Shown piece after piece: positions 25,201 to 31,985 of a stretch of 37,601 nucleotides of DNA. The position numbers and the translations under genes were made by a program. The stretch is from a virus, in IMG/VR virus record IMGVR_UViG_3300042479_001090, positions 1-37,601 of that record; one strand, written 5' to 3'. Positions within the stretch are counted from its first letter, which is position 1. Each line of letters opens with the position of its first letter. The notes under the pieces are model-generated. The model had not been told where the DNA came from. It did not search any database and worked only from the letters and a program-made list of their open reading frames with translations.

Positions 25201-25496
25201 ACGGTTCAAGCGTTGTAATAAATACAGACACTAATAATTTCATTCCGTCAATAAATAAAACATTTACATACGAAGTAGACTATAACGCAGTATTCAACCA
25301 AGAAATAGATTCTGTTTTAACAATTGTAACAACATATTCATTACCATTAGGATTTTCTATATCATCTGATGCAAAAAGAATTATAGGATATGTCAATTTT
25401 TCAGATACAAAAACTATAAAATTAGAATTATCCGATAGTAGTACATATAATATAGTTTTAAAACCAATATTCTTTAAGAAAAAATATACTTATTAA
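22263..25496 (+). CDS. Adhesin with polyglycine domain, LamG domain and tandem repeats (1077 residues)
   Basis: The ATG follows the preceding TAA with no gap. Residues about 50-200 hold three 57-residue repeats (YFLSYENPELG, NNSINRNEI, SVNDTLF). Residues 269-531 form the glycine-rich domain known in phage and bacterial surface proteins: VLVVAGGGGGG, ITSGSVINVTVGNGGSG, FGSLTAVGGGGGAS, many GGGG runs and the closing GGSGIVIVRYYG. A LamG-like jelly roll follows at about 560-760 (VGFFDGSGSYVRISG, FTVEYDFYTN, YSYAVTYDGNITRLYLNG, GIARYTNASY). After it come about 2.4 copies of a 61-residue repeat (IIKRNDGITDKTIYTGDN, TRGNVERTTVESSQVIF) and a C-terminal Ig-like domain (YSLPLGFSISSD). Polyglycine domains can pack as sandwiches presenting ligand loops, as in S16-type gp38 adhesins. 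The role is host adhesion by inference. Confidence 0.83.
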   Translation: MVKEIPYNFGDTGINGEVLGRQNVYSLPLGNSVLTSDPLTITINKTPNSASSIYFLSYENPELGPGTDNNSINRNEIFQLSVNDTLFGIGSISSTPLIINTSNTSSLSKIYFLPYENPELGSNTDNNSINRNEIVQLSVNDTLFSSGIVSSTPLIISTVNTSSLFKTYFLSYDNPELGTNTDKTGVYRNKILQINNQRQYRYLIQDGTGSNYPVDPTRDSNYNNTKVVLNFDSLSNQAFTNLSLLSSGSFTINTGPTVNTSSFISNSIQVLVVAGGGGGGSDMGGGGGAGGVIYNNSYTITSGSVINVTVGNGGSGAAAGVGQARGTNGNNSVFGSLTAVGGGGGASCHDRSTSPAGNGGSGGGASGGGTLPSGGTGGGGYGGGIRGLGTSGQGYDGGTGFYAWYPGGGGGAGGAGSSGPNIPNGGPGLLFSVMSPYYFGGGGGGSAYSVSPGGNGGIGGGGGGAVGTTTGGAGLNNGSPGGGGSINSQTNTPGGNAGANTGGGGGGGSHYNSNNYGGNGGSGIVIVRYYGSQKATGGTVTTVNGNTIHTLTGSATMSFYDTPITDPTSVGFFDGSGSYVRISGSSLLNLGSGSVFESPFTVEYDFYTNSSSKYQTILSRGAGSINYNTSSGLVYNAGISSSKIIWEYYTNNTSSYLLTGSTNIVDNNWYSYAVTYDGNITRLYLNGVLENSVSNSIYNYPSTLLPSLTSSFIGRLVNTSSNDFSGYLDKIRITTGIARYTNASYITQSSSYPTSTGFLAGSNYCNSNILNIRFANDYLTGSNLILPSGTNDFTSSQDILVTNITGTVNNNTINTISSGSNIIKRNDGITDKTIYTGDNYISDTTIFTRGNVERTTVESSQVIFNSLSDPSKNYSYKGTGSNIIIRNDGITDKTVYTGDNYVSDATIFTRGNVERTTIESSQVIFNSLSDPSKNHSYKGTGSNIIKRNDGITDKTIYTGDGYVSSATINAIGTIDKTILNGSSVVINTDTNNFIPSINKTFTYEVDYNAVFNQEIDSVLTIVTTYSLPLGFSISSDAKRIIGYVNFSDTKTIKLELSDSSTYNIVLKPIFFKKKYTY
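22421..22855 (+). repeat. 171-bp tandem repeat, two full copies and a partial third
   Basis: The landmark ATATTTTTT recurs at 22421, 22592 and 22763, exactly 171 nt (57 codons) apart. Each unit encodes a YENPELG...NRNEI...SVNDTLF segment. The third copy decays after about 90 nt. Confidence 0.9.
23067..23855 (+). other. Region coding for the glycine-rich domain (locally GC-richer)
   Basis: Runs of GGT/GGC codons make this the most G-rich segment of the coding strand in the window. It encodes residues 269-531 of the 1077-residue adhesin. Its G-richness contrasts sharply with flanking DNA and reflects amino acid content, not necessarily foreign origin. Glycine runs are irregular, so it is not collagen-like. 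Confidence 0.85.
24720..25147 (+). repeat. 183-bp tandem repeat, two full copies and a partial third
   Basis: The landmark TCTAATAT recurs at 24720, 24903 and 25086, exactly 183 nt (61 codons) apart. Copies one and two are close in DNA (for example GGTATTACAGATAAAACT is unchanged). Copy three stops matching after about 60 nt. Confidence 0.92.
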
Positions 25497-25497
25497 T

Positions 25498-25707
25498 ATG
25501 ACAAATTTAATTCCATTCTTTAAAAGATATCCGAATAATACAGGATTTAATGTATTTGACGCATCGGGGTCTATGACAATACAACAACCATACAATCCAG
25601 GTACCGGAGATACATTTCATTCACAAGAAGAAATATATCAATATGTTACTTCCAGTATAATGACAATGATACAATACAATCCAATTGATGATTTAACTGA
25701 TGTATAA
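25498..25707 (+). CDS. Small protein of unknown function between two fibre genes (69 residues)
   Basis: The sequence starts MTNLIPFFKRYPNNTGFNVF and ends MIQYNPIDDLTDV. It is soluble, mixed in charge and has no membrane segment or repeat. The ATG is 1 nt after the previous stop, and the TAA overlaps the next ATG by one base (TAATG), so it is probably translationally coupled to the following 1100-residue fibre. I do not recognise a family. By size and position it could be an adaptor or fibre chaperone. Confidence 0.7.
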   Translation: MTNLIPFFKRYPNNTGFNVFDASGSMTIQQPYNPGTGDTFHSQEEIYQYVTSSIMTMIQYNPIDDLTDV

Positions 25708-28700
25708 TGAGAAAATTATCTACAGATTTAATTAAGTCTGGTAGTTTTACTGGAAGTTTTAGTGGTAGCTTCTATGGATTATCGCCATCTTCTAGCTATG
25801 CACTAACTGCAAGTTTTTCTAATAATTCAGTTAGTGCAAGTTATTCACTAAATAGTACTACCGCAACCAATTTATCTGGTGGAACTGTTAATGCTATATC
25901 AATTACAGGATCTTTATTGGGAACTAGCAGTTATGCTTTAACGGCTAGTAATTTGAGTCCGATTGCTCAAGATTTGATTCCAATTACAGGATCAACATAT
26001 AGTTTGGGTTCGCCCACCAACAAATGGAAAGATTTATATGTAAGTACCGGCAGTATTTACATTGGAGAAACAGTATTAAGTACATCTGGTTCAACATTAT
26101 TTGCAAATTCAAGTCCGATTGTAACACTAAATACCGCATCTGGTCAAATTGAGGTTGCAGGAATAACTGCATCACTAAGTTCAAGTTTCGCATCAAATGC
26201 TAATTTATTAAATAATACATCATCAACTGTATTTGCTACTACTGGCAGTAATAATTTTAGTGGAAGTCAAACGGTTCAAGGAAATATAACAGTAATTGGC
26301 AGTTTGATTGCGCAACAATATGTAGTAAGTTCATCGGTCAGTTATTTTACATCATCTAATTTTGACGGTAGTACTAAGTTTGGTGATACAGATTCAGATA
26401 CGCATCAATTTACAGGATCACTTCGTTCGCCAAATATTACTGGCAGTTTATTAGGTACTGCATCTATTGCTTTAGTTGCGTTAACATCTAGCTATATAAA
26501 TGTAGCAACAAATGCAATTAGTAGTAGTTTTGCTGATACCGCTAGTGTTTCTGTTAGTTCGTCTTATTCATCATACGCAATTACATCCAGTTATAATTTA
26601 AACAGTGTAAGTTCAAGTTACAGTTTAAATAGTGTTAGTAGCAGTTATTCAAATGTCGCAAATACAGCGACATCTGCAACCAGTGCAAATACTGCAACAA
26701 GTTCAAGTTTTGCAACTACTGCTGGTACAGCTACTAGTGCTACATCGGCTACATCGGCTACATCAGCGAATAGTGCGACAAGTGCATCATATGCATTAAC
26801 CGCATCATTTGCATTGAATGCTTCTGGAGGTGGAGGAGGAAGTGGTACTGTTAGTGGTTCTACAAATTATATTTCTAAATTTACATCTGGAAGTGCGATA
26901 GGAAACAGTGTAATTTATGAAACAGGCAGTAATATTGGTATTGGAACTATCAATCCGAATGCTAAACTAAATATTAACAGTAGTGGTTCTTTAGTTTCTG
27001 GTTCAGTTGTATTTAGTGTAGAAGGAACGCAGGGTTCATTATTTAGTGTAGATGATAGTCTTAGCGGATCATTGATGAGTGTTAACGATATTAGTGGATT
27101 ACCAATATTGGAGGTATTTAGTGATGACAGGCTAGTAGTTGGTACATACAATTCAAATGCTTTGGTGGTAACTGGGAGCAGGGTTGGTATAGGTATAAGC
27201 AATCCTATAGCTAAATTACAAGTGAGTGGTAATATTAGTGGTAGTAGTTTTACATCTAGTGTAAGTAACGGTGTTGGATTTCTGGGTACATCATCATTTT
27301 CTGTTACCGCTTCGTTTTCTTTAACCGCTTCAAATGTAGTTACTGCTTCATATGCATTAAATGCTTTAACTGCATCATTTGCATTGAATGCTTCTGGTGG
27401 TGGAGGTGGTAGTGGAACGGTGACTGGTTCATTAAATTACATATCTAAATTTACATCTACTACGACTGTTGGAAACAGTGTAATGTATGAAACTGGTAGT
27501 AATATTGGTATAGGGACTATTAATCCGAATGCTAAATTAAATATTAATAGCAGTGGTTCGCTTGTTTCCGGATCTGTAGTATTTAGTGTAGAAGGAACGC
27601 AGGGTTCATTATTTAGTGTAGATGACAGTTTAAGTGGTTCATTGATGAGTGTAAATGACATTAGCGGTTTACCGATATTGGAGGTATTTAGTGATGATAG
27701 ATTGGTGGTAGGAACATATAATTCAAATGCTTTAGTGGTAACTGGCAGTAGAGTTGGTATAGGTACAAATAATCCTATAGCTAAATTACAGGTGAATGGA
27801 AATATAAGTGGTAGTAGTTTTACCGGCAGTGTTTTTGGTACAAGTAGTTGGTCTACAAATGCATTGACTGCTTCATATGCAGCTGGCGGTGGTACAACAT
27901 TAACTACTGGCAGTACTTATCCAATAACAAGTAGTTGGGCAACAAATGCTATAAGTAGCAGTTTTTCAACATTTGCGGTTTCTGCTACAAGTGCGACATC
28001 TGCGACTAGTGCAACTACGGCTACTAGTGCGAGTTATGCGACTGTTGCAGGTAGTGCTACTTCTGCAACTACAGCGACATCTGCGAATAGTGCCAATACG
28101 GCAACGAGTGCGTCATATTCATTAAGTTCAAGTTATTCTTTAAATAGTACTACTGCGACAAGTTCATCATTTGCGTCAACATCCAGTTACAATTTAAATT
28201 CAATCAGTTCAAGTTTTTCTGTTAATGCTTCAACTGCAAGTTATGTAGTAAATAGTGTTAGTAGTTCATATGCGTTGACGGCTTCGTATGCATTAAATGC
28301 TGCAAGCAGTGGTGGTTCATCGTCTACATCCAGTTTAATTGGACAAACATTTGTACCTACTGCTTCTGTAAGTCAATTATCATTAACACAGAGTGTAAGT
28401 AACAATGATCAAATTTTAGTAATATTAGACGGTCTAGTTCAATCCAGAACAGGCAGTTATACTGTTTCAGGTTCAACTTTAACTTTAACAGAAAATGCTG
28501 ATTCAGGTTCTATTATTGATATAAGATTTTTAGCCGGTTCATCAAGTGGAGCATCGTCTGTTAGTAGCAGTTACGCTTTAACATCTAGCTTTTCTACAAC
28601 AATCGCTCCTAGAACTGCAATTTATAGATACGGTACAACAAGTGTTGTAAATCCTGGTTCGTATGCATATACAATAATAAAATATGATACTGCGGTTACA

Positions 28701-29009
28701 GATTCTACTGGATGGTATGATAATACAAATGGCAGATTTACACCAACTGTATCTGGATGGTATCAAGTATCTGCTGGAGCAAGAGTTTATAGTAGTGGTA
28801 CTTCGGAAGGTTATTTAACATTACTTAAAAACGGAACTGAACTTGGTAGTAATGGTGGATTTGGTACGGTAAATGGATTTCTATCAATGTTGGTTTATTT
28901 CAATGGAAGTACTGATTATCTACAATTATATTCTCGTACTCAAAATGCAATTACAAATGCACAAAATTCATCAGGCGCACCGTTTACTATGGTTTATATG
29001 ACATCATAA
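25707..29009 (+). CDS. Long tail fibre with C1q-like trimeric tip (1100 residues)
   Basis: The start overlaps the previous stop (TAATG). The order is a SYALTASxxNN repeat head, a GSPTNKWKDLYVSTGSIYIG module (about 96-116), then SGSQTVQGNITVIGSL. Long Ala-Thr-Ser triplet and SYALNA repeats flank two copies of a 190-residue block that holds YISKFTSGSAIGNSVIYETG, VGIGT-type motifs and LFSVDDSLSGSLMSVND. A small beta module follows with DGLVQSRTGSYTVSGSTLTL. The last 132 residues (969-1100) look like a C1q/TNF-like jelly roll: GRFTPTVSGWYQVSAGARVY, YLTLLKNGTELG, STDYLQLYSRT and the end APFTMVYMTS. C1q-like domains trimerise and often bind surface ligands, so the tip is the likely receptor-binding head. 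The fibre call is strong; the C1q assignment is by pattern. Confidence 0.84.
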   Translation: MRKLSTDLIKSGSFTGSFSGSFYGLSPSSSYALTASFSNNSVSASYSLNSTTATNLSGGTVNAISITGSLLGTSSYALTASNLSPIAQDLIPITGSTYSLGSPTNKWKDLYVSTGSIYIGETVLSTSGSTLFANSSPIVTLNTASGQIEVAGITASLSSSFASNANLLNNTSSTVFATTGSNNFSGSQTVQGNITVIGSLIAQQYVVSSSVSYFTSSNFDGSTKFGDTDSDTHQFTGSLRSPNITGSLLGTASIALVALTSSYINVATNAISSSFADTASVSVSSSYSSYAITSSYNLNSVSSSYSLNSVSSSYSNVANTATSATSANTATSSSFATTAGTATSATSATSATSANSATSASYALTASFALNASGGGGGSGTVSGSTNYISKFTSGSAIGNSVIYETGSNIGIGTINPNAKLNINSSGSLVSGSVVFSVEGTQGSLFSVDDSLSGSLMSVNDISGLPILEVFSDDRLVVGTYNSNALVVTGSRVGIGISNPIAKLQVSGNISGSSFTSSVSNGVGFLGTSSFSVTASFSLTASNVVTASYALNALTASFALNASGGGGGSGTVTGSLNYISKFTSTTTVGNSVMYETGSNIGIGTINPNAKLNINSSGSLVSGSVVFSVEGTQGSLFSVDDSLSGSLMSVNDISGLPILEVFSDDRLVVGTYNSNALVVTGSRVGIGTNNPIAKLQVNGNISGSSFTGSVFGTSSWSTNALTASYAAGGGTTLTTGSTYPITSSWATNAISSSFSTFAVSATSATSATSATTATSASYATVAGSATSATTATSANSANTATSASYSLSSSYSLNSTTATSSSFASTSSYNLNSISSSFSVNASTASYVVNSVSSSYALTASYALNAASSGGSSSTSSLIGQTFVPTASVSQLSLTQSVSNNDQILVILDGLVQSRTGSYTVSGSTLTLTENADSGSIIDIRFLAGSSSGASSVSSSYALTSSFSTTIAPRTAIYRYGTTSVVNPGSYAYTIIKYDTAVTDSTGWYDNTNGRFTPTVSGWYQVSAGARVYSSGTSEGYLTLLKNGTELGSNGGFGTVNGFLSMLVYFNGSTDYLQLYSRTQNAITNAQNSSGAPFTMVYMTS
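25941..26306 (+). repeat. 366-bp dispersed direct repeat, copy 1
   Basis: This segment aligns without gaps to 35279-35644 in another fibre gene (constant offset of 9338 nt at every landmark checked). It encodes the GSPTNKWKDLYVSTGSIYIG, TSGSTLFANSSPIVTLNTAS and SGSQTVQGNITV block. Most differences are third-base changes. Confidence 0.9.
26739..26765 (+). repeat. 9-bp tandem repeat (Ala-Thr-Ser codons)
   Basis: GCTACATCG is repeated three times (the last with one change) inside a longer Ala-Thr-Ser low-complexity stretch. Similar triplet stretches occur near 27990-28150 and 36320-36590. Confidence 0.75.
26802..27253 (+). repeat. 570-bp-spaced in-phase direct repeat, copy 1
   Basis: This segment aligns with 27372-27823 at a constant offset of 570 nt. 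It encodes the block from ALNASGGGGGSGTV to the NISGSSFT end. The copies carry many silent differences. Confidence 0.9.
27372..27823 (+). repeat. 570-bp-spaced in-phase direct repeat, copy 2
   Basis: This is the second copy of 26802-27253. Recombination between the copies would add or remove 190 residues in frame and change fibre length. Confidence 0.9.
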
Positions 29010-29017
29010 TATATATA
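29010..29017 (+). promoter_or_regulatory. TATWTATA start-site element before the 489-residue LamG fibre
   Basis: TATATATA lies 5 nt before the ATG at 29023, directly after the preceding TAA. No Shine-Dalgarno is present. Confidence 0.3.
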
Positions 29018-29022
29018 ATAAT

Positions 29023-30492
29023 ATGCCATTTACAAGATTACGACAATCATTAATACAGCCAAATGGATCTATAACAGGTTCTTTATTAGGAACTGCTAGT
29101 TACGCTGTAACATCATCGTATGCAATGAATGGTGGTAGTGGAGGTGGTTCAACACCTGTTGTAAGTGTAGCCAGTTTAAATAATCAAACAATATTGTATA
29201 ACTTCAGCAGTTCACAAGAAGCTACAATTACAGGTTTGACGCTCACAAATAATAACTGGGGAATCAATGTAGTTGAAGAATGGAACAGTATTCCGGGAGA
29301 CCTTAATATTTCTAGTTGTAGTTTGAGTTTACATTTTAGTGGCAGTAATAATAGTACAACTTTTATAGATAGTAGCCCAAATAATTTTACAGTTACATCA
29401 AATAACGGTGCTAAAATTACATCGTCTATTAGCAAGTTTGGTGGTACAAGTGGATTTTTTGATGGTACAAATGATTATTTAAGTGTTGCAGATAATGAAC
29501 GATTTAATTTTTCATCTGGTAATTTTACAATTGAATTCTGGGTATATGTTCAAAATACATCATCGTATTCTTGGGTGATGTCGCAGTGGGAAAATTCTGT
29601 TGGAAGTGACACTAATTCTGCATTCGGAATATTTCAGAGTCAATATATTGAATTCGCAGTGGCATATAATAATAGCATATCACAAATAAGCGTTACTGGA
29701 ACAACACCATTAATAGTAAACAATTGGTATCATCTTGCATTAGTTAGAAGTGGTTCTTTAATTAGTTTATATTTAAATGGAAATTTAGAATCAACAACTA
29801 GTGGAGTTGGTTTAAATGTAATTAATAATTCCAATTTACCAATTATCATTGGTGCTAGATATGGAGGTACACAATATTTCAACGGATACTTAGACGAGGT
29901 AAGAATTACAAAAGGTATTGCTAGATACACTGCTAGTTTTGTAACACAATCTGTACAATTTCCCGATGCATTACCGCAGTATGAAACAAAATATGTTGGT
30001 TTGATTGGTGGTTTAAATGATACAGGTTCAGATTATGGTATACAAAAATTGGACGATACATCTTTAAAAATAAGAAAGATGTCTGTATCAGGTACACCTG
30101 TGAGTGGTTCACCTGTTCTTAGTGCCAGTGTTGATAGGGTATATGTTAATGTATTAAATTATAGTAATGTAAGTGTAGGTTCACCATTATTGGGACAAAC
30201 ATTTACCGCAGTAGGAAGCACATCCAGTTACGCATTATCAAGAAGTGTTGTAAATGCATATGAAATTGTTGTAGCAGTAGACGGTGCAGTACAATCATTT
30301 AATGATGCTTATTCTGTTACAAGTTCCACCATCAATTTTACAGAAAATATTCCGTCAGGATCTTTGGTTGATATCAGATACTTAACTACACCAAATGTTA
30401 ATAGCGCAAGTTATGCTGCGACATCTAGTTATTCTTTATCAGGAGGAACCACAAGTGGAAAATCAATAGCGTTATCATTTATTCTTGGATAA
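29023..30492 (+). CDS. Short tail fibre with LamG-like domain
   Basis: This 489-residue protein begins with an attachment segment (MPFTRLRQSLIQPNGSITGS) and SYAVTSSYAMNGGSGG. A small beta segment with WGINVVEEWNSIPGDL follows, then a LamG-like domain at about 98-320 (SLSLHFSGSNNSTTF, GFFDGTNDYLSVAD, FTIEFWVYV, WYHLALVRSGSLISLYLNGN, YLDEVRITKGIARYTA). A linker and a small module with DGAVQSFNDAYSVTSSTINF (about 395-455) come next. The end TSGKSIALSFILG is a well-known terminal strand of phage fibre proteins. The LamG part is closely related to the one at the right edge of the window (35048 gene), which shares EEWN and LPQY landmarks. Host binding through the jelly roll is inferred. Confidence 0.84.
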   Translation: MPFTRLRQSLIQPNGSITGSLLGTASYAVTSSYAMNGGSGGGSTPVVSVASLNNQTILYNFSSSQEATITGLTLTNNNWGINVVEEWNSIPGDLNISSCSLSLHFSGSNNSTTFIDSSPNNFTVTSNNGAKITSSISKFGGTSGFFDGTNDYLSVADNERFNFSSGNFTIEFWVYVQNTSSYSWVMSQWENSVGSDTNSAFGIFQSQYIEFAVAYNNSISQISVTGTTPLIVNNWYHLALVRSGSLISLYLNGNLESTTSGVGLNVINNSNLPIIIGARYGGTQYFNGYLDEVRITKGIARYTASFVTQSVQFPDALPQYETKYVGLIGGLNDTGSDYGIQKLDDTSLKIRKMSVSGTPVSGSPVLSASVDRVYVNVLNYSNVSVGSPLLGQTFTAVGSTSSYALSRSVVNAYEIVVAVDGAVQSFNDAYSVTSSTINFTENIPSGSLVDIRYLTTPNVNSASYAATSSYSLSGGTTSGKSIALSFILG

Positions 30493-30498
30493 TTATAT

Positions 30499-30504
30499 AA
30501 GGAG
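30499..30504 (+). promoter_or_regulatory. Strong Shine-Dalgarno before the 126-residue virion protein
   Basis: AAGGAG lies 6 nt before the ATG at 30511 and is the best ribosome binding site in the window. It suggests that this protein is needed in many more copies than the neighbouring fibres. Confidence 0.8.
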
Positions 30505-30510
30505 AATTTT

Positions 30511-30891
30511 ATGGCAGCACCAAACATTGTAAACATATCAACATTAACAGGCAAAACTACTTATGTTAATTTAACCACTACTGGTTCCACTTCTGTTTTA
30601 AGTAACGCAAGTGGAAGTAACAGAGTATATAAAATTAATAGTTTATTCGTAAGTAATACAGATACTGCAAATGCTGTAAATGTTACCGTCAACTATTATG
30701 ACAGTTCATCAGTTTCTGCTGCAACAACATCTGGTAGTATTGCTAATTCAATCACTGTTCCAGCAAAAAGTAACTTGGTTATTTTAGATAAAAGCACCGC
30801 TCTTTATTTAGAGGAAAATGATGCAATAGGAGCAATTGCTGGAACTGCTGCTAAATTAACCGTCATCTGTTCATACGAGGACATTGGATAA
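30511..30891 (+). CDS. Small beta-rich virion structural protein (126 residues)
   Basis: The sequence starts MAAPNIVNISTLTGKTTYVN and continues with RVYKINSLFVSNTD, ANSITVPAKSNLVILDKSTA and LYLEENDAIGAIAGTAAKLT, ending VICSYEDIG. I recognise this as a small virion protein family common in aquatic phages (short beta sandwich, start MAAPNIVN, conserved INSLFVSN, LYLEE and SYE), by memory of the pattern and not by search. It has the strongest Shine-Dalgarno in the window, consistent with a high-copy structural part such as a head or tail decoration protein. Its TAA overlaps the next ATG (TAATG). The exact place in the virion is unknown. Confidence 0.8.
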   Translation: MAAPNIVNISTLTGKTTYVNLTTTGSTSVLSNASGSNRVYKINSLFVSNTDTANAVNVTVNYYDSSSVSAATTSGSIANSITVPAKSNLVILDKSTALYLEENDAIGAIAGTAAKLTVICSYEDIG

Positions 30892-31691
30892 TGAGAATCA
30901 ATGGTTCAATTATAGGTAGTGTTGTTACTTCTTCTGCGTTATCAGCAACTGGTATTTGGGGTTTACAAAATGTTGAACTTGCTAATAGATTAAATGTTTG
31001 GCCCGGACAAATAGTTACTAACGGATTGGAATTATTTTTAGATGCAAGTCATAAAGATAGTTATCCAGGTACAGGTACAACGTGGTATGATTTGAGCGGA
31101 AATGGAAGAAATCTTACTTTAACTAATGGTCCCACATTTAGTGCAGCTAATATGGGTAGTATAGTTTTTGATGGTACAAATGATTATGCGGTTGTGAATC
31201 CAGTATCTGCTTTTAATATATACTGCATTAGTATGTGGTTTAAACCAACCACAATAATTAATTCTACATCGGTCGGTAAAAGTTTAATTCACTTTAAAAG
31301 CAGTATAGGTAAATATATTGGGTTTGGACCAGTTACAACCCGTGTTGCAAATGAATATATTACTATTGTACAAGAACCAGGTGATAAAAGAACGGCTGTT
31401 AATGATGGAGGATCTTTATCTGCTGGAACTTGGTATAATATTGTTTTTAACTATGAAAGTTCTCAATACAACATATATATAAATAATACATTAAAAAGTA
31501 CAACTATTGGTACTTCTACAGGTAATGTTCCATTAATAACAGATCCAAATTTTATATATTTAAATTCTTATGAAGGAACTTCTGACTATTTAGACAGTTC
31601 ATTATCTATGTGCAATATTTACAATAGAACATTAACCGCATCCGAAATACAACAAAATTTCAACGCAACAAGAGCTAGATACGGAGTATAA
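30891..31691 (+). CDS. LamG-like domain adhesin (266 residues)
   Basis: The ATG overlaps the preceding TAA by one base. A short N-terminal segment (MRINGSIIGSVVTSSALSAT, GIWGLQNVELANRLNVWP) leads to one complete LamG-like jelly roll at about 43-266: LELFLDASHKDSYPGTGTTW, FDGTNDYAVVN, CISMWFKP, NIVFNYESSQYNIYINN and SEIQQNFNATRARYGV. The opening strand matches the first residues of the 148 gene (LDASNNKSYP). The N-terminal part is short, so it may sit directly on another virion protein. The ligand is unknown. Confidence 0.85.
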   Translation: MRINGSIIGSVVTSSALSATGIWGLQNVELANRLNVWPGQIVTNGLELFLDASHKDSYPGTGTTWYDLSGNGRNLTLTNGPTFSAANMGSIVFDGTNDYAVVNPVSAFNIYCISMWFKPTTIINSTSVGKSLIHFKSSIGKYIGFGPVTTRVANEYITIVQEPGDKRTAVNDGGSLSAGTWYNIVFNYESSQYNIYINNTLKSTTIGTSTGNVPLITDPNFIYLNSYEGTSDYLDSSLSMCNIYNRTLTASEIQQNFNATRARYGV

Positions 31692-31696
31692 AAATT

Positions 31697-31969
31697 ATGA
31701 GTGAAACAAATGTAACAATATATGAAAACAGGGAATTTATGATATTCAATGTAAGTGAATTGAATATTGTAGATTTCACTAAAGTACACGAAACTTCAAT
31801 TGACACTGTGCGAAAAAGCGTGGATCAAACCAAAACATTTTGTAAATGGGATGGGGTAGTGCCAGACTTTTTTAATAATATGACAACAAAAGAAGGTCCG
31901 TATACTTATACAGAAATACTAACTATATTAGCCACACCAGAATGGACAGATCCTAATCCACCATTTTGA
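31697..31969 (+). CDS. Small protein of unknown function after a LamG adhesin (90 residues)
   Basis: The protein reads MSETNVTIYENREFMIFNVS at the start, then VHETSIDTVRKSVDQTKTFC, KWDGVVPDFFNNMTTKEGPY and a tail ending EWTDPNPPF. It is compact, mixed alpha/beta by eye, with two Trp and a single Cys. I recall similar short proteins (MIFNVSEL, VRKSVDGTKTFVKWDG) from uncultured phages next to tail genes, function unknown. It starts 5 nt after the preceding stop. Position after an adhesin gene parallels the chaperone-like gene at 9900, but no chaperone motif is present. Confidence 0.75.
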   Translation: MSETNVTIYENREFMIFNVSELNIVDFTKVHETSIDTVRKSVDQTKTFCKWDGVVPDFFNNMTTKEGPYTYTEILTILATPEWTDPNPPF

Positions 31970-31971
31970 TT

Positions 31972-31979
31972 TATTTATA
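31972..31979 (+). promoter_or_regulatory. TATWTATA start-site element before the 486-residue LamG fibre
   Basis: TATTTATA lies 6 nt before the ATG at 31986 and is preceded by the end of the small gene at 31969. No Shine-Dalgarno is present. Confidence 0.35.
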
Positions 31980-31985
31980 TAAAAT

